DNA of 64,000 bases from Rhodopirellula halodulae (GTDB taxonomy: Bacteria > Planctomycetota > Planctomycetia > Pirellulales > Pirellulaceae): assembly GCF_020966775.1 (NCBI RefSeq), contig NZ_JAJKFV010000001.1:62001-126000 (forward strand). Reading direction: 5' to 3'. Below, one piece after another: positions 28,582 to 38,811 of this stretch (its first letter is position 1; the number at the start of each line of letters is the position of its first letter). The notes under the pieces are model-generated. The model saw only the letters and a list, made by a program, of their open reading frames with translations, was not told the origin of the DNA and ran no database searches. Made by a program: the position numbers and the translations under genes.

Positions 28582-29081
28582 CAGATTTTTGCTGCGCAGA
28601 ACGGCAGCATCTCCTGGATTTCGTTCACCACGGGTTCGGAGAACAGACCTTCCGCGATCGGAAAGTGGACTGTCCCAGAGCGTTGAAAACCGCAAAAACA
28701 GCGTGTTTTCGGTGCCCTTCGCCCCAAAATGCAGCGAACTGGGTAAGTGAGTCGCCCGGCCAAAACACAGGCTGGGCGGGAAAGGAAGGCAAAAAGTACG
28801 GCTCAGGCCGAAAATTTGCAACCCCGACGGTCATCTTCCCATCGCGTCTTCCCACGGAATTCACGGGGTTCCGCGAATTTCGTGGGGGTGGAATCGATCC
28901 TGGAAGATGCCCCTCGAACCTTTTGCCTTCTTGTCTGCCCCCAAAGGGCGTGATCGAGCCAAGCGGAATTCGCCACCGCAAAGGCGGCGATCCAGTGCTC
29001 AACTCACCAGTCATCGGCCAGAGGCGGCCCAGAATCGACCTCGAAACGACAAAATCGCTTGGATCGAATCTGTAGGCGCAT
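28582..29081. other. 500-bp gene-free stretch upstream of rpsB
   Basis: No frame here looks protein-like on either strand. It should contain the rpsB promoter and leader and the 3' end of the Rieske/membrane-protein transcript. The notable element is the long hairpin at 28851-28886; nothing else convincing was seen. Confidence 0.5.
28851..28886. other. 16-bp stem-loop in the rpsB upstream region
   Basis: CCCACGGAATTCACGG (28851-28866) and CCGCGAATTTCGTGGG (28871-28886) pair over 16 positions with one wobble and one mismatch around a GGTT loop. There is no T tract on either strand. It is about 270 bases upstream of rpsB and 195 bases past the membrane-protein gene, so it may stop or protect that transcript or be a dispersed element. 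Confidence 0.55.
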
Positions 29082-29684
29082 TCAGGTTGATACCGACGGC
29101 GATTCCCTTGGGTCTTGCTCGGTCGATTGGCGGGAGTGTGCTTGGCCAGCATGACAAAGCAGCCCGACTGCGATCAGCGGTGTCGTCACAAAACCACACA
29201 GACCCGCGTAAACACACTTGATTGCAATCAACGTGAGTTGGTCCACGGAGTCGACGCCGAGTGTGGGCAATGCGAGGAATGCCGGGATGGTGAGCAGCGG
29301 GAACATGGTCAGTGCAAACAACACGCAGCCAGCGAAGGAGGCGTTCTGTAAGAGCTGGCCAACCAAGACTCGGCCAACCCAGTCCACCAATCGTGATGCG
29401 ATCCTGCTGCTGGCCGCCGTCTGGTGGATCGGCTGCACGATTCCGGAGCGAAGATGCCCCAGCAAGACTCGGGAGCTGATCATGGCGGTGATCAACGGCA
29501 ACAGAAAGCCAGTGCCAGCAATCTCCATTGCAACACTCTGCGGCAAGCCCCAAACCGGAAGCGAATCCCGATCAAGAAATAGCAACCATCCGATCAGGGC
29601 ATTGATTGCGACGTTGATACCCAACGGGATCGAGACGTATCCGACCAGCACGTAGCGGAACGTTGCCGCCGACCAGTTGCTCAT
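29082..29684 (-). CDS. Small polytopic membrane protein coupled to the Rieske oxygenase
   Basis: The 200-residue protein has about four membrane helices (around YVLVGYVSIPLGINVAINAL, GTGFLLPLITAMI, CVLFALTMFPLLTIPAFLAL and CVYAGLCGFVTTPLIAVGLL) and a polar tail. I do not recognise the family. ATG 29684 overlaps the stop of the Rieske gene (ATGA), so the two proteins are made together. A membrane partner or transporter for the oxygenase's substrate is one possibility, but this is inference. The longer frame upstream is the shadow of the oxygenase gene. Confidence 0.7.
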   Translation of the reverse strand: MSNWSAATFRYVLVGYVSIPLGINVAINALIGWLLFLDRDSLPVWGLPQSVAMEIAGTGFLLPLITAMISSRVLLGHLRSGIVQPIHQTAASSRIASRLVDWVGRVLVGQLLQNASFAGCVLFALTMFPLLTIPAFLALPTLGVDSVDQLTLIAIKCVYAGLCGFVTTPLIAVGLLCHAGQAHSRQSTEQDPRESPSVST

Positions 29685-30826
29685 TGCGACAGTTCTTCTA
29701 CTGAAGTCGCTGCCGCACGATCGGGCTCGATGGACAGTCCGCACTTCTGCGAAACATGGTGTTGGAAAGCGTGGACCAGTTCTTCGCGGGTGCTGACGCA
29801 ACCTTTGAACGGACTGTGTTCCATTCCTGTTTGGATTCCCGGATAGAGCGACGCGTCTTCCGCCAGGATCTTCTTGACGGCAGATGTCTTGATGCGACCC
29901 CAAAATCGGGTCAGCAATCGAGACCAGGGCGTTTCGTATTCCCGGCGAAGTGTGAAGACTGACACGGTGGCACGGCAACTGGTTGCAGAGGTCGGCATCA
30001 ACGTCATTGCCTGCAGCATCGCATCGGTTCGCATCAAGAACAAATGCGGGAAGAGGTGGTGCATGCGGTACTGCGGCGAGCATCCAGGGTGAAGTTGTGA
30101 TGTCACCCATCGAGCGAATTGCCGGGCTCGGGGCGTAGCATGAATCGTCGCACGCATGATGGTTCCGCCCTCGTGGATCTCGTGTTCGATTTCGTCTTCC
30201 GGTTCGAATCGAAAACTGTCGGTGTGCACGGATTCCAGGTGATACGACTCCACAGTGTTCTCCGCCACGACTTTCCAATTGGCCGGAAAGTCATAGTGCC
30301 AAGTCTCGGCGTGAGCCCAGCGGTCGCCTGGAAACTCGCTGCTCACCTCGTCAAACGGTTGGAACTGATCGGGCAGTGACGGGCAACTCGGTTCGAGCGA
30401 CACAAAGATCAGCGGACCGTGAACCGCGACCGAGAACTTCTTCAGGCATTCCGGGCCGCCGCTCATCGGACGAAAGTGTTTCGCGTCCGGGATCCGACCG
30501 CTCGAACCGTCAACATCGAACTCCCAGCCGTGATATTGGCATTTCAGGGTGGGGCAGTTGCCGCTGCGTTCGCTCGAAAGGGTGCTGTGCCGGTGCGGGC
30601 ATACATTCAGATAGCAGTGGTAAGCCCCTTGGTGGTTTCGCACCAGAATGGGGACGCCCAGTAGTTCGCGAGTGAAGAAGTCCCCGTCTTCGCGGGCGTC
30701 ATGGAGTGAACCGACCCAGTGCCATTGCGGACGGAACAATCCTTCCAGCTCGAGTTCATGCTGCGTCGGACTGCTGTAATGCTCTGGCAGCAGAACATGT
30801 GGCAACTTGGTCTTGTTGACGAACAT
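29681..30826 (-). CDS. Rieske non-haem iron oxygenase, large (alpha) subunit type
   Basis: The 381-residue protein is an aromatic-ring-hydroxylating-type oxygenase. The Rieske [2Fe-2S] site is complete: CPH at 76-78 and CQYH at 96-99, inside VCPHRH and KCQYHGW. The mononuclear iron site is the E-x2-H-x4-H pattern Glu193, His196, His201 in ENTVESYHLESVH. No small subunit, ferredoxin or reductase lies nearby, so electron donors must be elsewhere. Substrate is unknown; choline, carnitine and aromatic acid oxygenases share this form. ATG 30826 was preferred over ATG 30910, which would add 28 residues without Rieske homology. A groEL terminator separates it from groEL upstream. Confidence 0.88.
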   Translation of the reverse strand: MFVNKTKLPHVLLPEHYSSPTQHELELEGLFRPQWHWVGSLHDAREDGDFFTRELLGVPILVRNHQGAYHCYLNVCPHRHSTLSSERSGNCPTLKCQYHGWEFDVDGSSGRIPDAKHFRPMSGGPECLKKFSVAVHGPLIFVSLEPSCPSLPDQFQPFDEVSSEFPGDRWAHAETWHYDFPANWKVVAENTVESYHLESVHTDSFRFEPEDEIEHEIHEGGTIMRATIHATPRARQFARWVTSQLHPGCSPQYRMHHLFPHLFLMRTDAMLQAMTLMPTSATSCRATVSVFTLRREYETPWSRLLTRFWGRIKTSAVKKILAEDASLYPGIQTGMEHSPFKGCVSTREELVHAFQHHVSQKCGLSIEPDRAAATSVEELSQ

Positions 30827-30920
30827 CAGCGACGCGGGTTGAGGGTGAATGCTGGCGATGGCCAGCCCCAAGATAGTCAGCGGCGGTGCTCGGCGGAAAT
30901 CGCCGGGCATGGCGACATCG

Positions 30921-30953
30921 AAAAACCCCTCGCTGAAAGATCAGCGAGGGGTT
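30921..30953 (-). terminator. Intrinsic terminator after groEL
   Basis: A perfect 13-bp stem pairs AACCCCTCGCTGA (30924-30936) with TCAGCGAGGGGTT (30941-30953) around an AAGA loop. On the minus strand it is followed by a run of five T, and it lies 51 bases past the groEL stop. It also means that the Rieske gene needs its own promoter. Confidence 0.9.
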
Positions 30954-31003
30954 GAATGCGTCTCAAGTGTTGAAGCAAGCGGATCGTTTCAATCCGCCGT
31001 GGA

Positions 31004-32626
<1,623 letters not shown>

Positions 32627-32689
32627 CTATCAAAATTAGAGGTTTGCAGAGATGGGTTTCAGATCGACGTGTTCGCCGAGCCGTCGAGA

Positions 32690-33007
32690 TCACTCGATGA
32701 CGGCCAGGACGTCGTCTTCTCGCATGAGCAGGTATTCGGTGTCGTCGACTTCGACGGTCTCGCCGGCGTAGCTGCTGAACAGCACGCGGTCGCCGGTTGC
32801 CAATTGGAAGTCAGCACGGCTGCCGTCGTCGAGCAATTTGCCGGTGCCCAAGGCCACCACGGTGCCGCGAGCTGGCTTTTCCTTGGCCGAATCAGGCAAC
32901 ACGATGCCGCCGGCGGTCGTGGTTTCACTTTCCTCACGTTGAACAACGATGCGTTCGCCGAGGGGTTGCAAACGGATTTTGGTTGCACTCTTCGTGGCTG
33001 CTGCCAT
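32690..33007 (-). CDS. groES: 10-kDa co-chaperonin GroES
   Basis: The 105-residue protein caps the GroEL chamber. RLQPLGERIVVQREESETTTAGGIVLP (split over residues 12-38) contains the mobile loop with the GGIVLP motif, and the close EYLLMREDDVLAVIE is typical. The first eleven residues are a short Ala/Thr/Lys leader. An AAGGTG ribosome-binding site lies 8 bases before ATG 33007. The classical CIRCE operator of HrcA is not visible upstream. Confidence 0.98.
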   Translation of the reverse strand: MAAATKSATKIRLQPLGERIVVQREESETTTAGGIVLPDSAKEKPARGTVVALGTGKLLDDGSRADFQLATGDRVLFSSYAGETVEVDDTEYLLMREDDVLAVIE

Positions 33008-33081
33008 GTCCGTGACACCTTTCGTGGTATTGAGTCGAGATGTGGGGGAAATGTCTGGTTGGGGCTGCCCGGTCTGGATCC

Positions 33082-33114
33082 GTTCACAAATGGAATCAGT
33101 TCACAAACTGGAAT
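33082..33114. repeat. Two direct repeats of GTTCACAAA(C)TGGAAT upstream of groES
   Basis: Copies at 33082-33096 (GTTCACAAATGGAAT) and 33099-33114 (GTTCACAAACTGGAAT) are spaced 17 bases apart, start to start, and lie 75-107 bases upstream of groES. The position fits an operator or activator site, but no known heat-shock element is matched. Confidence 0.45.
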
Positions 33115-33445
33115 GGTCGACAAGCGTTCCGCGAATCAGGCGATGCGGAACCCGGCAACCAAAATGGCAGCTTTGTTCGTTGGAGCCGCCCAATAAGCAA
33201 TCGCTGTGCCGCGATGAGTAATTCGCGTCGCAAGCGTTTGTCGCGTAACGGTTTGCGGCAAATTGTGGGTCGTCTGCCGGGCTCGCTGAAAGCGTCTTTG
33301 ACAGCCCGCCACGGTGGCATTCTGGTCGAGACTGCCATCGCGGATCGCGCAGGGGTGGCGAGTCTTTGCGCTGGTTTTCTCTTGGCACCGGTTGTCGCAT
33401 TGCGAGCGTAGCGGGTGGGCCAAGCGGGGCGTAGCTTGAGTGAGA

Positions 33446-33465
33446 CACGGCGGGGGACCGCCGTG
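33446..33465. other. 8-bp hairpin downstream of sucD
   Basis: CACGGCGG (33446-33453) and CCGCCGTG (33458-33465) form a perfect stem with a GGGA loop, 31 bases past the sucD stop. On the plus strand six T follow after 7 bases. It may be a dispersed REP-like element or the sucD 3'-end structure. Confidence 0.45.
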
Positions 33466-33495
33466 CCACAGGTTTTTTCGCCGTGGGAGCGGCAA

Positions 33496-34368
33496 CTACT
33501 TCGACATGGCTTCGACGATGGCTTCACCCATTTTGGCGGGTGAGGGAGCCACGACGATGCCAGCGTCTTCCAAAGCGGCGACTTTCTCTTCCGCGGTTCC
33601 TTTGCCGCCGCTAATGATGGCGCCGGCGTGGCCCATGCGTTTGCCGGGAGGTGCCGTGCGACCCGCGATGAAGGCTGCGACCGGTTTGGTCACATGCTCT
33701 TTGACGAATGCCGCGGCTTCTTCTTCCGCACTGCCGCCGATTTCACCGATCATCAGGATCGCTTCGGTTTGGTCGTCTTCCTGGTACATCTTGAACAGGT
33801 CGATGTAGTTGGTGCCGACGATCGGGTCACCGCCCAAACCGACGCAGGTGCTCTGGCCTAACTTCAGCGAGCTGGTTTGCCAAACGGCTTCGTAGGTCAA
33901 TGTTCCGCTGCGGCTCATCACGCCGATCTTGCCGGGCGTGTGAATGTAACCGGGCATGATGCCGATCTTGCACTCGCCGGGAGTGATCAAACCGGGGCAG
34001 TTGGGTCCAATCAAGATCGAATCGCTCGCCTTGACCTTTTCGTAGACGCGGACCATGTCGATGACGGGGACGCCTTCGGTGATCGCGGCGATCGTTTTGA
34101 TGCCCGCGTCGACGGCTTCCAGGATCGCGTCGGCGGTGAACGGGGGTGGCACGAAAATCATCGTGGCGTCGGCACCGGTTTTGGAAACCGCTTCTTCGAC
34201 GGTGTCAAAAACGGGGATGCCTTCGACGTCTTGTCCGCCTTTGCCCGGCGTCACGCCGCCGACCATTTGGGTGCCATAGTCGCGGCAACCCAATGCGTGA
34301 AAGGTCCCGGCGTTCCCGGTGATCCCTTGGCAGATGACCTTGGTGTTTTTATCGACCAGAATACTCAT
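33496..34368 (-). CDS. sucD: Succinate-CoA ligase, alpha subunit
   Basis: The 290-residue subunit of the TCA-cycle enzyme makes succinate and ATP/GTP from succinyl-CoA. The CoA-binding Rossmann domain ([15 protein letters not shown], residues 11-25), the PNCPGLITP loop and the phosphorylated His247 in [11 protein letters not shown] are all present. It follows sucC on the same strand after 140 bp, the usual beta-alpha order. Start ATG 34368. Confidence 0.98.
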   Translation of the reverse strand: MSILVDKNTKVICQGITGNAGTFHALGCRDYGTQMVGGVTPGKGGQDVEGIPVFDTVEEAVSKTGADATMIFVPPPFTADAILEAVDAGIKTIAAITEGVPVIDMVRVYEKVKASDSILIGPNCPGLITPGECKIGIMPGYIHTPGKIGVMSRSGTLTYEAVWQTSSLKLGQSTCVGLGGDPIVGTNYIDLFKMYQEDDQTEAILMIGEIGGSAEEEAAAFVKEHVTKPVAAFIAGRTAPPGKRMGHAGAIISGGKGTAEEKVAALEDAGIVVAPSPAKMGEAIVEAMSK

Positions 34369-34508
34369 GTGAATTGCTTTTATCGTTTGGCTGCAAGCGA
34401 CCGGCCGGCAGCCGAAGGGTGATGTGTTGGAAGGTAGTGATCAGGCGTTGCCTGGATCTTGTTGACAACTCAAGCGATTCGCGAGGGCGAATTGCTCAAA
34501 CCAAAAGC

Positions 34509-35693
34509 TCACTTTGTCGCGGCGACAATCTTTTCGGCCGCGTCGGTCAAATCCATTGCGTTGATGATGTCGACGTCGCTTTCAGCCAACATTTTGCGGC
34601 CTTCTTCGACCTCGGTGCCTTCCAATCGCACCACCAATGGCACGTTGAATCCGACTTCTTTGCTGGCGGTGATCAACGCGTCCGCAATCGTTGTGCAGCG
34701 AGCGATCCCGCCGAAGATGTTGACCAAGACGCCTTTGCAGTTCGGGTCGGACAACAGAATGCGGAACGCTTCGGTGACCTGAGCCGCATTGGCTCCACCA
34801 CCCACGTCCAAGAAGTTGGCTGGTTCGCCGCCGTGGTACTTGATGATGTCCATCGTCGACATCGCCAAACCAGCACCGTTGACCAAGCAAGCGATGTTGC
34901 CGTCGAGTTTGACGTAACTCAGGCCAGCTTTCTTAGCTCGCAGTTCGGACTCTTCCTCTTCGCTGAGGTCACGAAGTTCTTCCAGATCCTTGTGACGGAA
35001 CATGGCGTTCTCGTCGAAGGAGATCTTGGCGTCCAGAGCCACCATTTGGCCGTCGCCGGTGATCACAAGCGGGTTGATCTCGGCCATTTCGCAGTCGTAA
35101 TCGACAAAGAAGCGGCACATCGAAGTCATGAACTTGAAGGCGCTTTTAGCGGCGGCTCCTTCGATTCCCAGTTTCTTGCAGAGCTTGCGAACTTGATAGC
35201 CATCCAGTCCCACGGCGGGATCGAAGTGCTCCTTGAAGATCAGTTCAGGAGTTTCTTCCGCGACAGTTTCGATCTCAACACCACCCTCGGTGCTGACCAT
35301 CAAAACGGGCTTGCTGGCCCCGCGGTCAACAACGATCCCCAAATACAATTCGCGAGCGATGTCGCAGCCGGCTTCGACGAAGACTTTCGAAACCGTTTGG
35401 CCTTCGGGACCGGTTTGAATCGTGACCAGCTTGTTACCCAGCAAGCCTTCCGCGGCGGCTTTGGCTTCGTCGGCCGATTTGACCAGCACCACACCCTTTT
35501 GATCGGGGTTATCAATGATGTTGCCTTTGCCGCGACCGCCCGCGTGGATTTGGGCTTTGACGACGGCGATTTTGCCACCCAACTTTTCGTAGGCGGCGGC
35601 CGCTTCGTCAGGCGTCGTCACCATGTGCCCTTCCAAAACCGGAACACCGGCGGAGCGGAAAAGCTGTTTGCCTTGATACTCGTGAATTTTCAT
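34509..35693 (-). CDS. sucC: Succinate-CoA ligase, beta subunit
   Basis: The 394-residue ATP-grasp subunit provides the nucleotide site of succinyl-CoA synthetase. [19 protein letters not shown] at the start, [12 protein letters not shown] (about residues 46-57) and the late [15 protein letters not shown] and NIFGGIARC motifs are typical. ATG 35693 is the correct start; the open frame upstream adds 72 residues without homology. It diverges from the UxaA-type dehydratase gene with starts about 100 bp apart. Confidence 0.98.
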   Translation of the reverse strand: MKIHEYQGKQLFRSAGVPVLEGHMVTTPDEAAAAYEKLGGKIAVVKAQIHAGGRGKGNIIDNPDQKGVVLVKSADEAKAAAEGLLGNKLVTIQTGPEGQTVSKVFVEAGCDIARELYLGIVVDRGASKPVLMVSTEGGVEIETVAEETPELIFKEHFDPAVGLDGYQVRKLCKKLGIEGAAAKSAFKFMTSMCRFFVDYDCEMAEINPLVITGDGQMVALDAKISFDENAMFRHKDLEELRDLSEEEESELRAKKAGLSYVKLDGNIACLVNGAGLAMSTMDIIKYHGGEPANFLDVGGGANAAQVTEAFRILLSDPNCKGVLVNIFGGIARCTTIADALITASKEVGFNVPLVVRLEGTEVEEGRKMLAESDVDIINAMDLTDAAEKIVAATK

Positions 35694-35794
35694 CGGGGGT
35701 TCAGCCCAGTTGGCAAGCGGAAGGAATGCAAAGGTCATCTCCTCGCCATGATGGCGAGCGAGCCCGGGGTCTGTCAGACTGCCCGGAAGTGAAA

Positions 35795-37483
35795 ATGGTA
35801 GCAGCTCGGAAAATTCCAACCACCACCGCTCTATTGATGACTGGCCCCGAAGGCAAAGCGAATCCAAATCCTGCTGTTGATTCGATCGTGGACAATGCCG
35901 GTGTGGCAAAATCCCACGTGGTTCGGCTGCATGAGCTGGACAATGTTTGGATGACCGCCGGTCCCCTGCAGCCGCATCAAAACGTCGGCGAGTTCACCGT
36001 CGGTGAAGCATCCATCCCAGCCGGTCACAAAGTCGCTTGCCGTCCCATCGCCGCCGGTGAAATGGTGACGAAATTTGGCCAGCCAATCGGCAAGGCGTCC
36101 CGAAAGATCGACGTCGGCGAACACGTCCACTCGGCGAACCTTGTCGATGCTCACGAGGTCGACTCGGATTGGCGAACCTTGGTCGGCACCGCGTTTCCCG
36201 GTGGTGTCCCCGAACTGCCGCCAGTGCCGAAACCGAACAAGACGTGGATAGGCTTCGTTCGCCCAGATGGTCAGGTCGGCACGCGAAACTTTGTGCAGAT
36301 CCTGGCTCGCGTGAATTGCAGTGCGACGGTTTGCCATCATGTCGCTGCCCGGTTTCCTCCGGAACGATTGGCTGAGTTTCCTAATGTCGATGGCATCGCG
36401 ATCGGGACGCACACCACCGGCTGTGCCCTGCGATACGCGGGATTGAAGCAGCGGATGCTGGGCCGAGTTTTGAAAGGCTACGCCGGCCACGCGAATGTGG
36501 GCGCCTGTTTGACCATTGGATTGGGCTGCGAACAAACGACGCCGGAGTACCTGAGAGAACATCATCAACTGGTTGAAATCACGGACCCGCGAAAATTGCC
36601 GGTGGCGGCAAGCGATTCCGGCTTCACCTCGACCACGATGTTGACCATGCAGGCCGAAGGCGGAACGCGAGCCACGATCGACCGAGCGGAAAAGCATCTG
36701 GAAACGATGCTCGACATCGCCAACCAAAATTCACGAACGGAAGTCCCCGCTCACCATCTTCGTTTGGCACTCGAATGCGGCGGCAGCGATGGGCATTCCG
36801 GATGGACGGCCAATCCTTTGGTCGGGGCACTGGCCGATCGGATGGTCGCTCATGGTGGTGCCGCGGTGCTCAGCGAAACCACTGAGCTGATCGGTGCCGA
36901 ACATTTATTGGTGGCCCGTTCTCGCGATGAATCCGTCGCGGGACGTTTAATGGACAAGGTCGATTGGTGGAAGCAACACGTCGCGATGTATGGCGGTGAG
37001 ATCGACAACAATCCGTCAATCGGCAACAAGGCCGGGGGGCTGACGACCATCACTGAAAAATCATTGGGAGCGGTCAGTAAGTCTGGTTCGGGCGTGTTGG
37101 ACGGGGTGCTCGACTACGCGGCACCCGTTCCCGCACGCGGTTTGTATGTGATGGATTCGCCCGGGTTCGATCCATCGAGCGTGACCGGAAAAGTCGCTGG
37201 AGGATGCAACTTGGTCTTGTTCACGACGGGCCGCGGCAGCTGCTTTGGTCACAAACCGGTCCCCGTGGTCAAAATCGCCAGCAACTCGATGCTCTTCCAC
37301 GCACTGCGTGACGACATGGACTGGAACGCCGGGCAGTTGCTCGAGGGTGTCTCGATGGACGAACTCGCGGATCAATTGTTCGACGAGTTGTTGCGGGTTG
37401 CCAGCGGCAAACAAACCGCCAGCGAACGACTCGGTCTTGGTGATCACGAGTTTGTTCCTTGGACCGTTGGGCCAGTCCTCTAA
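35795..37483 (+). CDS. UxaA-family altronate/galactarate-type dehydratase
   Basis: The 562-residue protein combines both parts of the UxaA family in one chain. An N-terminal SAF-like domain (about residues 25-115, [26 protein letters not shown]) is followed by the large dehydratase domain. The latter carries [18 protein letters not shown], a Cys-containing IGLGCEQ motif, [11 protein letters not shown] and the late [14 protein letters not shown] close. Family members use iron to remove water from altronate, galactarate or related sugar acids. The exact substrate cannot be told here. ATG 35795 follows a GGAAG site at 35785-35789 with about 5 bases spacing. The glycosyltransferase gene starts 20 bp after the stop. 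Confidence 0.9.
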   Translation: MVAARKIPTTTALLMTGPEGKANPNPAVDSIVDNAGVAKSHVVRLHELDNVWMTAGPLQPHQNVGEFTVGEASIPAGHKVACRPIAAGEMVTKFGQPIGKASRKIDVGEHVHSANLVDAHEVDSDWRTLVGTAFPGGVPELPPVPKPNKTWIGFVRPDGQVGTRNFVQILARVNCSATVCHHVAARFPPERLAEFPNVDGIAIGTHTTGCALRYAGLKQRMLGRVLKGYAGHANVGACLTIGLGCEQTTPEYLREHHQLVEITDPRKLPVAASDSGFTSTTMLTMQAEGGTRATIDRAEKHLETMLDIANQNSRTEVPAHHLRLALECGGSDGHSGWTANPLVGALADRMVAHGGAAVLSETTELIGAEHLLVARSRDESVAGRLMDKVDWWKQHVAMYGGEIDNNPSIGNKAGGLTTITEKSLGAVSKSGSGVLDGVLDYAAPVPARGLYVMDSPGFDPSSVTGKVAGGCNLVLFTTGRGSCFGHKPVPVVKIASNSMLFHALRDDMDWNAGQLLEGVSMDELADQLFDELLRVASGKQTASERLGLGDHEFVPWTVGPVL

Positions 37484-37503
37484 ACCGACTGGTCATCAAT
37501 CAC

Positions 37504-38628
37504 ATGAAGATCGATTTGATCATCACCGAGATGAACTTTGGCGGGGCCGAACGAGCGCTGACCCAGCTCGCCATTGGTTTGCGCGATCGCGGGGATGAGG
37601 TTCGGCTTTTCAGTTTTGGGACCCTGCCGACACCCGACAGCAAACCCGAAGGCAACGATCGGTTGGTCCAGCGACTTCGCGAAGAACGAATCGAGGTCGC
37701 CAGCGGTGGTGCGCCAACCTCGCGAGGTTTCCCGTACGCAGCGATGAACCTGCGTCGATGGTTGGCCAAGCGTCCCGATGCACTGGTGCAAACGTTTCTT
37801 TGGCACGCGAATGTGCTGGGGATGATGAACGTTTCGAATCGTCGCCCTCGCGTCGCTGGCATTCGCGTGGCCGAGCCCAACATGCTGCGTTTGATGGTCG
37901 AACGCAGAACGCTTCGCAGTGTCGATCATGTGGTTTGTGTCAGCCAAGCGGTCCAGGACTTTGCTCGAGAGCAGCTTCGGCTTCCGCCCGAACGAACTTC
38001 CGTCATTCCCAATGCCGTTGATGTGGACGCGTTCGCATCCGCTTTGCCGGTGGATTGGCAAACCTTGGGTTGGCCCAGCGATAGCAACGTCGTGTTGTTC
38101 GTGGGACGTTTGCACACGCAGAAAGGGCTCGAGCATTTGCAACGCACGGTGGAGCAATTCGCGCCCGAGAACAGCAATCGCAAATTGGTCTTGATCGGCA
38201 ACGGTCCGCTGCAGGATGAGCTGACTCGGTGGGCCGAGAGTGTACGCGGTGATCGAGTACGCGTGCTGACATGGCAAAGCAACATCGCAAGCTGGATCGC
38301 CGCCAGCCGCGTGGTGGTTTTGCCAAGCCGTTACGAAGGCATGCCTAATGTGATTTTGGAAGCCATGGCAGCAGGCAAACCCGTCGTCTGCAGCCGCGTG
38401 GAGGGCAGCCAGGAGTTGATCGGCGACGATCCCAGTCAAGGCTTTGAATTCAACGACGATACTATGTTGGTGAAATCGCTTGATCGGTTTCTGTCGAGCG
38501 AACAACTGGCGAAAGAAACCGGATTGGCCAACCAAGCCCGCATGCGATCGCTGTTCACCATCGACGCCATGGTCGACGCCTACCGCGAGGTGTACATGCG
38601 AGTGATCGAACAAGAACGCTCCAGCTAG
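37504..38628 (+). CDS. GT4-family glycosyltransferase
   Basis: The 374-residue protein has the two Rossmann halves of GT-B glycosyltransferases. EMNFGGAERALTQLAIGL (about residues 9-26) is the N-terminal glycine loop of the group. The C-terminal domain has VVLFVGRLHTQKGLEHL and VLPSRYEGMPNVILEAMAAGKPVV, with the E-x7-E motif that binds the nucleotide-sugar. It is probably cytoplasmic or membrane-associated and acts in exopolysaccharide, lipopolysaccharide or glycolipid synthesis; acceptor and donor are unknown. ATG 37504 was chosen over the longer frame, which would overlap the dehydratase gene. Confidence 0.92.
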   Translation: MKIDLIITEMNFGGAERALTQLAIGLRDRGDEVRLFSFGTLPTPDSKPEGNDRLVQRLREERIEVASGGAPTSRGFPYAAMNLRRWLAKRPDALVQTFLWHANVLGMMNVSNRRPRVAGIRVAEPNMLRLMVERRTLRSVDHVVCVSQAVQDFAREQLRLPPERTSVIPNAVDVDAFASALPVDWQTLGWPSDSNVVLFVGRLHTQKGLEHLQRTVEQFAPENSNRKLVLIGNGPLQDELTRWAESVRGDRVRVLTWQSNIASWIAASRVVVLPSRYEGMPNVILEAMAAGKPVVCSRVEGSQELIGDDPSQGFEFNDDTMLVKSLDRFLSSEQLAKETGLANQARMRSLFTIDAMVDAYREVYMRVIEQERSS

Positions 38629-38644
38629 AACGCCGCAGCAGGTC

Positions 38645-38731
38645 CTCGCCCGTAGCCGGATTCACCGCGGTTCAAACATACCCGCAGCCCGATTCGCCTT
38701 CTCGCCCGTAGCCGGATTCGCCAGAATTCGG
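38645..38731. repeat. Direct repeat CTCGCCCGTAGCCGGATTC with inverted repeat
   Basis: The 19-mer occurs at 38645-38663 and again at 38701-38719, with a degenerate third trace (CGCAGCCCGATTCGCC) between them. The second copy continues into a stem-loop: CCGGATTC (38712-38719) and GAATTCGG (38724-38731) with a GCCA loop and one wobble. It lies in the gap between the converging glycosyltransferase and sulfatase genes and looks like a short dispersed intergenic element. Confidence 0.6.
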
Positions 38732-38811
38732 AGCAAGATTGGCCTGGTGTTTAATAGGCTCTGTATCTGACCATCGCAGTCGCGCCCTTTCAAACTCCTG
38801 CGATTGCAATC

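Larger units (their letters stand above)
33008..33495. other. 488-bp gene-free stretch upstream of groES
   Basis: No convincing coding frame was seen. From the groES side it holds the ribosome-binding site AAGGTG (33016-33021, minus strand) and a tandem repeat at 33082-33114. On the sucD side lies an 8-bp hairpin at 33446-33465. The rest shows no structure that I can name. Confidence 0.5.

Noticed and set aside
30195-30215. GGTTCGAATC resembling a tRNA T-arm
   Set aside because: It lies inside the Rieske oxygenase coding sequence, and no acceptor stem or other arms can be built around it.
33008-33120. CIRCE heat-shock operator upstream of groES
   Set aside because: I looked for TTAGCACTC-N9-GAGTGCTAA and did not find it; only unrelated direct repeats are present.
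34374-35792. A 472-codon open frame opposite sucC
   Set aside because: Antisense shadow of a certain gene; same codon-usage cause, no motif.
37480-38613. A 377-codon open frame opposite the GT4 glycosyltransferase
   Set aside because: Shadow of the glycosyltransferase, which carries full GT-B motifs.
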